This document shows positions 23,232-35,671 of a DNA stretch of 64,000 nucleotides, piece after piece; the stretch's first letter is position 1; each line of letters begins with the position of its first letter. The DNA comes from Azadirachta indica (lineage: Eukaryota > Streptophyta > Magnoliopsida > Sapindales > Meliaceae), in NCBI GenBank assembly GCA_022749755.1, contig CM040448.1, positions 11,964,481-12,028,480 of the forward strand, read 5' to 3'. The notes beneath the pieces are model-generated. The model did not search any database and had not been told where the DNA came from. It saw only the letters and a list, made by a program, of their open reading frames with translations. The translations under genes were made by a program, and so were the position numbers.

Positions 23232-23866
23232 TGTCACGCCCCGCGTGAATAGTGCCTATGAACAGTAACCGTGACCAAGACGTTGTGCGGACAGAATTCG
23301 CGCGAGGGAAAATCCGGGACAAACGGGCACATGAGCGTTGGTAATAAGACTCGTCGATAGAACGGGTTAAGTGGGGAAATAAGGCATTTGGGCCAAAGAT
23401 CCATATATTCTTCCTTATTGGCATTATTGTACTTATAGCCCAATGTTAGCCCAACTAGCCCAACTAGCCCAACTTCTAGAATGGTGGCCCAATTAGCCCA
23501 AGTTCTAGAATTGTGTAGATAGCATTACCATTTTGACCATTGTATAGATATTTTCTAGGACATTTCTAGAAGGCCAATCTTAGCCCTCAAAAGTGCATTG
23601 TGAGGTGCAATTTAGGCCGTCCATTTTATGTAAGTTTTCCTATAAATAGGTGAGGCCTCATTTGGCCAAACCAAGCAACCAAGTAATTAAGCAATTAAGT
23701 AATAAACTTGAGTTGTAAATCACTCTTCACTCAAACTCTTATTGCTCTCTCTCTTCTATTCATAAGCTTCCGATTTAGCGCATTGCGGGTGTTGAAGGCT
23801 TGCTTAGTGAGCGGAGTTGTTAAGCGCCGCACGGTCGAAGTGAGTGAAGAGAGTGAGGCCGTGACA
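23232..23866 (+). repeat. 3' LTR
   Basis: Near-identical to the 5' LTR. Differences: a 1-nt gap with a C/T change near 23255, C-to-T at the CAATTTAGG block, C-to-T at the AAGTAATAAAC block, a 2-nt gap after GAGTTGT, and C-to-T in GTTGTTAAG. All four substitutions are C in the 5' LTR and T here. Confidence 0.95.
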
Positions 23867-24829
23867 TTGAAACTTTTGTTATGGTTTGACAGTATATTCG
23901 AATCAGTGATAGCTCAGAGGATGAATGTTGATGTGGTCAATAGGCCGACCATTAAAAAAAACAAAGAAAGCAGGTATTTTCTGCAGTTCTTGCTGGATCT
24001 TAAGCAGCAAGGAGAAGATAAAACTTCATTGTCCATGACCCAGATCAAGGGTTTGCACTTGGTATATATCTTTAACTTGTTTTGTTGAATAAATTTTCTG
24101 CCATATTTATATTGCAAAAATCAAGATTTAGTACAAGACATGAACCGTTTTCTTATCGAAGTTAATCTAATTTATTAATTGGATTTGTCGTTCTATTAGC
24201 AGGACACACTCATTGCTGGAACAGATACTACATCCACAACAGGGGAATGGACAATGGTAGAAATCCTGCTACATCCTGAAATAAGGAGAAAAGATCAGGA
24301 AGAATAGGTTAAAGTGGTAGGAAATAACAGTATTGTTGAAGAGTCTCATTTACCAAAACTGCATTATTAACAAGCAAAACTAAAAAGAAACTTTCAGATT
24401 GCTCCCAGCTCTGCCACTTTGGGTAGCACACTGCCCCATTGAATCCTCTACCATGGGCGGATATACCATTCCGAAGGGATCAAAAGTCTTGGTTAACGCA
24501 TGGGCGATGCATTGGGACCTTGAGGCATTGCAAAATCCCTTGAGTTTCAACCTGAGAGGTTCCTGAAAGAGCCTGGAAAAAAGGATTATCCCGGAAACAA
24601 TTTCAGCTCCCTTCCATTTGGGTCAGGGAGGAGGCTTTGTGCAGGCATTTCTCTAGCACAAAACATGGTAGCATATGTATTAGCCACATTGTTGCATTCA
24701 CTTGATTGGATACTGCCCGAAGGAATGGAGCTTGATTTCTCAGATAAATTTGGGATCATTTTAAAGAAATCTGATCCACTTGTTGCCATTCCAACAGCAA
24801 GATTATCGTGTCCGGAGCTCTACAATTGA
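23867..24829 (+). pseudogene. CYP706-type cytochrome P450 pseudogene 1, C-terminal piece
   Basis: Resumes after the retrotransposon with the end of exon 1 (LLLWFDSIFESVIAQRMN ... SLSMTQIKGL), an intron from about 24061 to 24202, and exon 2 from 24203. Exon 2 opens with the oxygen-binding I-helix DTLIAGTDTTSTT and runs into an in-frame TAG at 24305. Further stops and shifts follow before the heme-binding loop FGSGRRLCAG (24617-24646) and a normal-looking C-terminus ending at TGA 24827-24829. The gene is dead because of internal deletion, stops and frameshifts as well as the transposon. It is tail-to-tail with the second P450 pseudogene at 30-31.8 kb, with RPS20 between them. Confidence 0.88.
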
Positions 24830-25638
24830 TGGGTGTCGTATGGATTTAATTCTTATTTGCTGTCATAATATATGTCTAGTTATTTCATGTAGATACTGCC
24901 TTGTTAGTGTTAAATCCAAACATAGTAGTGTTTATTCCTGATTATTACTTGTTTTAATTTACAAAACAAATTTCCAAAATAATTTTCCAAGATTAAAAAA
25001 CAATTGCTTATTCAGAACCTTTTATTGTAATCATAGCAGAAAAACCTGTCAAACAATATATAACGATATATGCTTGCAAAAAAATTAAAATAAAAATCTG
25101 CTCAATATAGAGTAGTGCTACAATAGCCCGAAGAGCCAATAATGGTTGAAAATTCGAAAAAAAGAAAAAAAATTATCAGATCAAGAAATTACTAACAACA
25201 TTATGATCCCAAATTTATCATAATTTTTAATTTTTTATTAAAAGTACAAATTCTTAAAAAAATTAGTTACATATATATATATATATCATATAGTTTCATA
25301 TTATACTCTTAATTTTCATTTCTTTTTTTGGTTGATACTTGTGACTAGATTTTGCAGTTCCAAAATTTCTTTTTAAGTAAATATGGGACCAAAGCAATGA
25401 CCTTGACTTTAATATTATGTTAAATAATTATTGCATATAGTATTTAAACTTGTAAAGAAGAATCACAAACATTTTTAAAGCCTAGTCTTGCATACTAGAA
25501 AAAGAAAAAAAAAATTAGTGAAGTTAAGAGTTATTCAATTTTGATTATTGATCGCCACAATTTAGATTTTTTTTTTTTTAATAACTGAATAAGAAAAATT
25601 ATAGCAAGTATAGGTGAAACAAGGTGGGAGTTTCAAGT
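24830..25638. other. Intergenic DNA between P450 pseudogene 1 and RPS20
   Basis: A/T-rich, with a (TA)n run near 25271-25286 and poly(A)/poly(T) tracts. Nothing gene-like is seen. Confidence 0.6.
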
Positions 25639-25739
25639 TGGGCCAGGCCTAGACTCGGAAAGAATCGTCAAAGTAAAACCCGACCCGACTGGCCCATTAC
25701 ACAGTAAAGCAATTAAGATTGAAAACAAAAACCCTAACC
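25639..25739 (+). promoter_or_regulatory. RPS20 promoter: site II elements and telobox
   Basis: TGGGCC at 25639-25644, GGCCCA at 25691-25696 and AAACCCTAACC at 25729-25739. This pair of element types (TCP-bound site II plus telobox) is the usual promoter signature of plant ribosomal protein genes and lies just ahead of the likely transcription start. Confidence 0.75.
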
Positions 25740-26213
25740 TTACTCGTATATAACTCTCGCAACAATTGCTCAAAAGTGGCCATTGTTTCATAATAGAGGC
25801 GTCACAAGCAGCAACAGCAGCTCAACTCCTCTCTTAACTCAATTCCTCCAGGTTCACTCCCTTGCTGTCTTATGTACTTGTTGATGAAAGAGTCGTGATT
25901 CGTTTCGTTTTGTTTATATTTCGTGTATGACGCTAATCAGTTGTTTTTATTCCTATTTCAAGCATGATTTTTAAGCGCTTGATGTTAGCCTCATTCGCCA
26001 AGTATGTGTATAAGTTAGGAAACCCATTTGATTTAGTTTCGTTTTGTTTAAATTTCTGGTGCTTCCGAGTTGATGCCTTCAGATAGTGAAGTCGAGGATT
26101 TGCTGGCAGAAGAATGAAAAGTTTTTGAAGCGCCATATGCTGTACACAGTTTGGATATGTTTTCAATCAATTTAATTGGTTTTGTTTTCAGGAAACCTTA
26201 GAAGCAAGGAACA

Positions 26214-27269
<1,056 letters not shown>

Positions 27270-28433
27270 ATGTGTGGCACTCTATTTTTGGCTCCCTTTA
27301 GTTTCTACTGAATCAGAAGTAATCTTCCCTCATGACACTATTTGCTTGGAAGAGTGTGTTAAGAATTTGAGAGTGAACAATCGTGGTTGTAGGGTTGTTG
27401 TTAGTTTTTTTTTGTCATACTATTTTGCAATTTAACAATTCTGTTTCATGTTATTTGGAGAGGGATTTTGTTTATTGTCCATTTTCTATTTCAAACTTAT
27501 ATTTCGATATTTATATTGAATCTTTAGTTCATATTAAGCATTATATGCTTTCCACAAGATGTCTCCTGATAGAATGGATGGAACATGCAACTGTAGCTGG
27601 ATTGCTAAAGGTTCATTTCTTTTGGAACGAAAATCTTTTGTATTATTGCTTGATGCAATTGGTCTAATCAATTTGGCAGTGTCTTCAAACCAGCTGGGTT
27701 GTCCTGTGAAATACGTGATTGATGGTATGCTGTTTATTTATTATGCCTGTGTTGTGCTATTAAGGTGTGTGCGACTGCTTTTTCATAGCAGTTGTGTGTG
27801 GCTTTTTATTAAATAAATGAACTCTATTCCAAAATGACATAAGAAATTGTATACCACATAGAGTATGTGGTCGTGCAGAGCAAATCTCTGCAATCCTTTC
27901 CATGCACACTAGCGCTGTCGGTTAATCAGGAACAATCTGACGACTGAGAACCAGATGTGGATCAGGTCACATGGGCAGAAGGCTCTTGGATTGAAGGGCT
28001 GCGTTTTCGGGAGAAAGTTTGTTGGAAATCTGGGGTTTACCAAATTTCAGGACAAGGTGGAGAAATTAATTTGGGAAAACAGTTTATGTCGTCTAGTTAA
28101 GGATTACCTCTTACCTGAGATTTTATTTAAACATACGTATTTCAGTGAGTAGTTAATAAAATATAACACCACAAAAGAATAGATCTACAAAATACGTTGA
28201 CAGTGATGTTTCCATGTCGGTCGTTCTTTGAAACTAAGATCATATGAAAAGATGATTTTAAGCAAACTCAGTTTTGTAGATAAAGTTCAAAGTATGTGAT
28301 GAATGATTTTTGTCTTCGAGTTTTGATATTATTCGTATATAGATCGATTGATACTTCTGGGCAATCTATAAGTTGCAAAATGTCAGTCAAAACTTCTGAA
28401 ACTGCTAGATTTTGGAAGTAATAAAACATTTAT
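27270..28433. other. RPS20 3' UTR and flank
   Basis: The first few hundred bases are the RPS20 3' UTR; parts up to about 27640 recur in diverged form at 28434-28910. The remainder has no gene. Confidence 0.6.
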
Positions 28434-28910
28434 CAGAACCAACAAGAGTGTGAATGTGTGAGTACCCTTGTTAATGGTGAAGGAGATTACTTCCATGGCA
28501 GTTCAACCATTGTCGAATCTTAAATGTTTCTAGTGATTCAGAAGTAATATTTCCAACTTGACCTCTTTTCTTTGAACATTTTGGTTAAGATTTAAGGTTG
28601 AATGAGTGGTTGCTGTATGTTTCGTGCTAATTTCTGCTTTCCAATATTAAGCCTATAAATCTACTGTCTATTTTTTAGTTGTGATTCAACAGTTAATCCT
28701 TGAATCTAGTGCACAAAAAATACAGAAATAGAAGAAGAATCTAGTTCGAAGGATGATTCAGTTATGTTTATTTTGAAACCTATATGTGCTATAAGACAGG
28801 ACGATATATTTTTCAGCAAAGTTATTTGTTTATACTGAGAAAAATTGATGGGACATGAAACTGCAGCTGGGTTGGCAACCACCCATTTCTGCAGAAACAT
28901 AAGGTTTCTT
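28434..28910 (+). pseudogene. Decayed partial duplicate of RPS20 exon 3 and 3' UTR
   Basis: The order of matches follows RPS20: CAG-AACCAAC at 28434-28443 (exon 3 start), GGTGAAGGAGATTACTTCCAT near 28477-28497 (RPS20 27201 region), TCTTAAATGT at 28518-28527 (RPS20 stop region), GATTCAGAAGTAAT near 28535-28548 (3' UTR), and ACATGAAACTGCAGCTGGGTTG near 28853-28874 (27583 region). Deletions remove most of the coding exon, so no protein is possible. It reads as an old tandem duplication offset by about 1.27 kb. Confidence 0.7.
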
Positions 28911-30048
28911 TTGGATATATCCAGGAGGAGCATTTTTATCTAAAGACTGCATTGGAAAAAATTCAGGTAGTTTTAATATGCATTAATTTTGAGGATTTTA
29001 GTCGAATTATTTCAACATTGGAAGGATATTTTTTAGTCTTCAAACTAATATGGTATAAGAAGTGAAGAGATAGCAATGAGGCGGAGTGGGGTGGGGAGGC
29101 ATGCCCCATTTCTTACTCCATTATTATTATGACCCTATTTCTTATGTTATTTCTTAATAAAATTTAATGAGACGAGGATCGAAAATCTTTGCATGGGAAA
29201 TGGTCCCATTTCAATATTAATTTTTTATTTTATATTATTTTATAAATTAATTTCAATAATATAAAAATTTAATTAATTTAGACAAAAAATATTATTAATA
29301 TATTATTAAAAATATATTTATGATTTTTTTTAATTTTAATTTTTTTATTTGTATATTTTATTTTTTATAATATTAATTCATAACTCTATTATTTTATTAC
29401 TAATTACATTTAATTATAATATATAATTTTAAAAATTGTAATATAAAATTATATTTAAATATATAAAATTTAATTTATAAATTATAATATGTTTATATTA
29501 TGTTTTAATGGAGAATGGGGTGAGGAGAGGTAAATCAATTTCCGTCCTATTAATAAATTGTGAATTAATTTTTTCTCATTTCTATCCCTTTTTTTTGTAA
29601 ATTTATTTGAATTTTCTCTTATTAAGAGCGCATTCCTATAAGTTTTGGCGCCGTATAAAATTTTGCCATCCTTAAAGAAGTGAAACTTATTGACAGTGGC
29701 AAAATATAGATTTTTGACTAGATGACTTATTAATTTACATCATACGGCTTCCCTTTTTGACTCTCACTCTTATGTCATAGGAATACATTCTTGGATATGG
29801 ATTACCATGAAGAGCAAATCTCTCAGGTTTGATGGGTTTGTTCAGATAGGTAAATACTTGGGTAGCACTGCCGTGAAGGTTATTTCAGATAAAATGCACA
29901 ACAAATCATAGAAACTGCAAAACTGTTGCTGAAGGTTTAATCTAGAACCCATGCACAAGAAATAAAGTTTATTGTAGAAAGCAATTTATTAGTTTTAAAC
30001 AAGTTATAAGCATATCATGCAAGAATATTTTGCATGGATCCTTTGAAT
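28911..30048. other. A/T-rich intergenic DNA
   Basis: A G-rich block at about 29078-29108 and another at about 29510-29535 flank 400 bp of nearly pure A/T sequence. This could be the remains of a mobile element but no termini were recognised. No gene. Confidence 0.5.
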
Positions 30049-31833
30049 TTACTCTTGAAAATAAAACATAGCACAACCTTGGTCCAGGGGATTAACACAA
30101 TTCTCCGAAGAGGATGATCCTGCAGTTGGGATGGCCAGCAGTGGTTCAGACCATTTTAACACAATTCTAAACTTCTCAGATAAATCTAGAGTTTTTCCCT
30201 CTGGCAAATTCCACTCAGAATGATGCAGTAGATTAGATAAAACACAAAGTACCATTCTTTCTGCGAGAGGAATTCCAGCGCAAATTCTCCTTCCTGAACC
30301 AAATAGAAGAAAATTGAAATTGTTTCCCCTGTAATCACCCTTTCTACCATCTCCTGGGAAACTTTCAGGTTGAAACTCCAAAGGCTTTTCCCGTCCCTGA
30401 GGGTCCTGTGCATTGCCCACACGTTAAGGAAAACTCTTGAGCCGTTAGGAATGATATATCCAGACAAGTTGCAAACTGCACTTGGGCTGTGTGGGATTAG
30501 GAGTGCCCTGCTGGATGCAATCGCAATGTCTCTTTCAGTATTGAATCCAAATAATACAGCTTGGCAAGGTGGAATTCTTCCACAATGTTGTCACTGCTTA
30601 CTACTTCCAATTCTTTGCAGGCGTCACTCATTATCTCTGGATGTTGCAGCAATTCTGTCACTGCCCACTCTAAAGTGGTTGATGATGTATCTGTGCTTCC
30701 AATAACAATATCCTGTTTCCAGTTCAAAATCAAAGAAGAAAAATACTTTTAGAATTGAGAGGAATATATTAAATTTGTAAATTCAACAAATATCTCATTA
30801 CTTGTAACCTACTTGATACGTGGGTTCGAGGGGAAAGAAACACCAGTAACTATAGAAGAGGCAAGTAACATAAACAAAGCCTTAATTTGGTTCATGGATA
30901 AGGAGGATTTATCATCTCCTTGCTCTTCAAGCTCCAATAAGAACTGTAGAAAATCCTTGCTCCCCTTTCCCCCTTTCTTGTCTTCTCCAGAGGCTACATC
31001 AACTTCAATCCGACATCTATGAAAGACTCAAAAAGTTCGTCAAACCACACCACAAGCTTCTTCATTTTAGATTCAATTCCTTTTAAATCAAACCGAGCAG
31101 GGACAGGAAAAATATTAGATATGTTTGGTGATCCAACCAAATCAACAATCTCCCCCACTAATTTCCTAAATTGAAGCCCAACACTGTTCCTATCCTCTCC
31201 ATGTAATGAAGCATTCCATAGCATGCTCATTATCACATTTAGTGCAGTTATGAACGTTTTCTCACCAATATTGATGGGTGAACCAACCTTTGCAGACACT
31301 TCATCATTATTTTAGTACTTCTTTTCTGTGAATTTCATAACAAGCATCAAGGTTTGTGTTACTCATGATTTCATGAACAAAAACTTTACGAACTTGCGCT
31401 ATTCAAGGCCAGGAGGGCTGCACACTACGTCAAGTCCGCCATATGTACAGCATAACGCTGCTGCCGGTGGATCACGGTTAGAAAATATCTCTTTGAGGAC
31501 CTGTTTTTCCAATGATGTGAGCTTATCGCAATGCAAACTTTTACCCAGTAGAAGTTTGAAGATTGGACCATAACTTTGAGACAATTTGGTAAAATAACGA
31601 TGAAAATCAGGTTCAACAAAAGGAAGGTTTCCTACTAAGGGCAAGCCTGGCGGACCTGGTGGCAAAGGCAGAATGCCCCTTGTTGATTTCCTAATCAACT
31701 ATGCATACCAAGAAATAGCAAATATTGCAGCCAAAAGAGTTGGCACCTCTCTGCAGCTAATGGTTGTGTGCTCATTGAGTACATCCCACCACCATAACCA
31801 GATTTCAAAGACTAAACTAGCAAGCTTGTTCAT
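30049..31833 (-). pseudogene. CYP706-type cytochrome P450 pseudogene 2
   Basis: Read from ATG 31833: a tryptophan-rich N-terminus and anchor ending at an in-frame TAG (31701-31699), then the hinge LPLPPGPPGLPLVGNLPF, a family block DFHRYFTKLSQSYGPIFKL, FSNRDPPAAA, and a second stop at 31401-31399 where a tryptophan is expected. Further broken segments cover the middle of the protein to SLSMNQIKALFM. Exon 2 starts at 30712 with DIVIGSTDTSSTTLEW, then ETLRLHPAG, a disrupted PERF region, and the heme loop FGSGRRICAG (30303-30274), followed by an altered C-terminus. More of exon 1 survives than in pseudogene 1, and the two share family blocks, so they are decayed paralogues. The native enzyme would have been an ER mono-oxygenase of specialised metabolism. 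Confidence 0.88.
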
Positions 31834-33758
31834 AAGTTTCATTATCATGTCTAATAACAAGTGCATGAAGCTTGTTAAAGAACAGAAGTTGAAGAAATGT
31901 ATTTATAGACTGCACTAGCTAACTGTTTAGTGAGAAAATATCAAATGTGATCGACTCTATCAGTTCCTTTCACAAGTTTCCGGCATCTGGAATGGGTTAT
32001 GTAAGGTTCTTAACTTAATTTATCAGAGTGAACAATCAAAGTTGATAATATTAATAATTTAAGCAAATGAAAGGCAGTAATTATAACTTGAGGTTTCTAA
32101 ACTATCTTAGGTCTCTGCTACCTTTCATTTTGGCAAAAAAGAAATTAATGCTACGAGGCAAAAACAATTTGAAATAGGGTCATAGTAAGGAATGCTAGCA
32201 CATGGAATGGAGGGTGGGATTTGCCGAAATCTTTTAGTTTCATGATCGAATATCAGCAGAGATAATAAACTCTAACTTGCCAAATTTCTAAGAGACGTTG
32301 ATGTAATTGACCAAATAACTTTATGTATGATAATACTTTGCTTTCTTTGATCTAATCAAATTTGATTACTGTTTACAGTTTTGAGAGCTAGTTAGTCGTA
32401 TCTGGAATCTGGATATAATAAATCAAATCAAGTTAAAAAGTATCCAACATTATTTGTATTGTCTTCAAATTATGATGATAATAATTGTTCAATGCAAGTT
32501 CTCTACTAGGAAATATTTTGAAAGTTGCAGAATGTCCATTGAAATTTCTGAAACCGAGAAAGTAGAAACAGATCCAGAAATTATCCAAAGTATAGATATA
32601 TGTTTAAATAGAGGGAGTTGAATGGACATGTGACCTGCCAAGTGTTTGTAGGTATTCCTTAACCACATCTTCAACAAGATTTTCTTCTTAAATTCTCATC
32701 CGCCAGGAAGTTTCCGGTGATACCATCATGAGTTTCAGTAATCCGGGCTACATACAATATTTTATTTATTTATGGGTGTCTTCTAAACTCTTTAAGTATA
32801 ATTCTTTTGGTTGTTATAGCAATAAGTTGTTTTATCTTCTTCGCAAAACATATCCAAATGTCTCAGGTAGCAATTTCCAAAAGAAAGCATACGCTATAGC
32901 GCGAGAAATGCTGACACAAAAAGTTAACAATTTTATCTGCCAGCGGAATTTTTATGACCATCGGGAACCAAATGGACATGGAATCTGCAAACCAGCAAAG
33001 ATGCAACTGTTAAACAATGTTGTCCCCGCCCTATAATGCTTTGCTAGATTGGAAGGCCTTTCTTTTGTAACAATTAGCAGTATTTATGTTTCCGCGAGAG
33101 AGGCAAGAGTTAAGAGTCAGAATTTTTGGTGCTACTGCTATTTTTAAGAAAGTTCTCTTACCATTCAAATCCCAAGTCTCAGTATACGGCATCAGTTGTT
33201 TGAAAGAGAATTATATTTAAAGTAGCTTTGTTATGCCATTTCCATATTACTTGAGACCTAGCAATTACAACTCATTCTAGCAAACCATCTTCACGACTAA
33301 TATCCTGTCAAAATTTTCCACTCCTCTTCCAGATTCTGAAAAATCTAAATCGTGGAGGAAACCAAAATCCATACAAGACTGATCACTGCAGTAATTACTA
33401 ACTTAATGGTAATCTACAGTCTTTCTCATTCTTGTAATTCTTTTCCAAAAAGACTCAGAAGAGAACTAAACTATCACACCCTTCCCTTTCTCCCTAAAAA
33501 AGGTTCACAAAACATACAAGATCAAAACACATCCATATAACTACATTAATTGTTTGATAACACAAACAAATGAAAGATCGAAAGGCAAGTTACTCCAAGA
33601 GGTCCAGGTTTCCATCTCATGCCACCTGCGAAGTTTATACAAGAAATAGTCAACATAAACAGCAATACTCTCCGTATAGGGCAAGAGATTGGACATGGGT
33701 AAAAAGAGGAACACCTGACTCAACTTTGCCATACTATGAATTGTATGCAAGTAAATGA
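31834..33758. other. Intergenic region between P450 pseudogene 2 and ICln
   Basis: Former P450 promoter side and the ICln 3' flank. An open frame at 32728-33036 (+) has no recognisable domain and is treated as random. The ICln 3' UTR should occupy the bases just left of 33759. Confidence 0.5.
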
Positions 33759-35654
33759 TCACTGATGGCTACTGTCATTGTCCTGCTCCATCTCCTCTGC
33801 ATCCTCAAAGCGTTGATCATTAATTTGAAGCTGCAAGGCATATAAAACGAGGTTGACGCAAATGATGTTTAAGGTGCAAAATAAGCCATAAGCTTCAACC
33901 AAGCACAAGCATATTTGAGGTCTAATGTAACTTTTCAGACAAATTCAATCTGCCATTAGGTTATAGATAGAGGAGTGAAAACTAATTCATAACAAATAAC
34001 AAAAGAAATTAGTTTGGATAAGATGGACATCAACAAATCTGAGAACATCAACCTGAAGCACCAAGTAAGATGGACATGTGCGTGCCTACCTGAAGCACAG
34101 TGTTGGCTAGGTCATGATCACCATTCGAATGACCAATTGAGTTTGTGGGATCTTGGAAAAAATGCCACCCAGGATCTAACCCTGATGGCCATACCAATTT
34201 TTAAGAAAACAAAACATTGGACATTAATACCAGCTAAAAACATAATATTTCAGAAGGAAATGATGTTGCTCTCTCCATACCTGTACCCTCATTTTCCAGC
34301 TGATCAGCACTAAAAACCCAATTGTGCCCTTCTTCCTCTAATGAAAGCATAAGATGATATAGGACATCAGCATGCAACTAATGAAGCAGACATGGTAATA
34401 GAATATCAGTACATAAATTAGCAACTCACCTTCTACAGGTTCAGGATTGAGCTCAGCACACTCACAGAATATCTCAAACAAAGTATCCACTACCAAAAAT
34501 CAAATCAAGACAATGGTTAATATTTACCCTCAAAGAGAAGAATCTAAATTTTGAAAAGACAGCATGAAAAGCATAGAAGAAATATTAATCTATCAGAGAC
34601 AAGACTAAAAATGTACACTGGCTAGCATCCGAAGGAAGAAGCCTCATCTCTGTGACCTTGGATAAGTCTAAAACTTCACCAGATTCTGAATCGGACTCCC
34701 CATCTCCATCATCAGCCTCAGACTCGATCTTTAAGTAAAAACACAACATTGGTTAAAAATGGCATGCACCAAAAGCAAATAAATTCTACATTCTAATTAA
34801 AATGATAGATTAAAGGTGCATGATAATTTTTAGGGCAAAAGGTAATATATTATGATGTAAAATGCACAGGTTCAGCAGAAAGATAAATAAATAAATAATT
34901 TGTGCAAATGGATCATCCCAAGCTGCATTTGACAGAAAATAAAAACATAAAAATAAAATAGAATAACGAGAGCACCTGGGTGTAAATACAAGGAGAGGGA
35001 TATGCCTCGGGATCTGTTGACACGGCATGAAGCGAAAGGGACAAGAAATCCACTGCATAACCTTTAGCTCTATCAACGTCACTCAACCATATGACCTGCC
35101 TGCAAAACCCATCAGCAATAATTACGGTTGCTTATGTTACTTAGCCAAAGACAGCAGATGTATTTTCCATTTCATTTTTTAAACAAAGCTACTGTTGAAA
35201 TATGCAACCAGAACTAGTTGTAATCTTTTAAAAGAAGATTTATTTTCTGGTTTTCATTCTACAAAACTAATGTCCCAAAAACACATTTAAAAAAAAAAAA
35301 AAACTTTGCAGAAAGCACCCGAAATTGAAAAATCTACTTCCTTCTAAACCAAAAGCTCTATACGACATAGCGAGTTAGCACATTTGAACTAGAAACAAGT
35401 AAGTTGAGGTTTTGGCTCTTAAATCTAGAATAATGAATTTGTATTTTCATTAGGCAAGCAGAGGTTTGAGATAGATGGAGAGCGTACTTGGAAGTGATAT
35501 AAAGAGTGCCGATGGATTCCGGAGGACGATTTCCGAGGACGATGGAGACAAAGGGCTGAACGTGCATAAGTTCCTCGCCATTATCGGTGTCGAAAATGGG
35601 CTCTCCGACACCTTCGCCCGTTCTCTGTGTGAATTCTCTAAGCCCTAGCACCAT
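33759..35654 (-). CDS. ICln: Chloride conductance regulatory protein ICln (methylosome subunit pICln)
   Basis: Seven coding exons read on the minus strand: 35654-35488, 35099-34976, 34728-34617, 34489-34430, 34337-34287, 34181-34090 and 33830-33759. Phases join to 225 residues from MVLGLREF to SSHQ. Residues 1 to about 130 form the PH-like fold (NGEELMHVQ, LGNRPPESIGTLYITSK, VIWLSDVDRAKGYAVDFLSLSLHAVS) with an acidic insertion (EADDGDGESDSES). Conserved C-terminal blocks are EGHNWVFSADQL and LQINDQRFEDAEEM. In eukaryotes ICln chaperones Sm proteins with the PRMT5 methylosome during snRNP assembly; the chloride channel name is historical. Exon 3 is taken to end at 34617, because that donor keeps the frame into exon 4. 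A telobox lies in the 5' UTR at 35663-35671. Intact. Confidence 0.93.
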
Positions 35655-35662
35655 TTTCTCTT

Positions 35663-35671
35663 AAACCCTAA
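35663..35671 (-). promoter_or_regulatory. Telobox in the ICln 5' leader
   Basis: AAACCCTAA lies 9 bp upstream of the ICln start codon. This element is common near transcription starts of plant translation and RNA-processing genes. Confidence 0.5.

Larger units (their letters stand above)
19335..23866 (+). mobile_element. Ty3/gypsy chromovirus LTR retrotransposon lacking reverse transcriptase and RNase H
   Basis: A 4532-bp element with LTRs of 638 and 635 bp, both TG...CA. A tRNA-Met-type primer binding site follows the 5' LTR and a purine tract precedes the 3' LTR. Flanks TTAAA (19330-19334) and TTGAA (23867-23871) look like a 5-bp target duplication with one mismatch. The LTRs differ by four C-to-T transitions and two small gaps, about 0.6 percent substitution, so insertion is recent. 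One long frame encodes gag, protease, integrase and chromodomain, but the RT-RNase H block normally found between protease and integrase is absent. The element sits inside a decayed P450 gene, in the same orientation. It probably moves only with proteins from a full-length relative. The clade is likely Tekay/Del-like, judged from domain style only. Confidence 0.92.

Noticed and set aside
27986..27998. TTGGATTGAAGGG, matching the first half of miR159
   Set aside because: The match stops after 13 nt and no complementary arm is present at the long distance typical of MIR159 hairpins.
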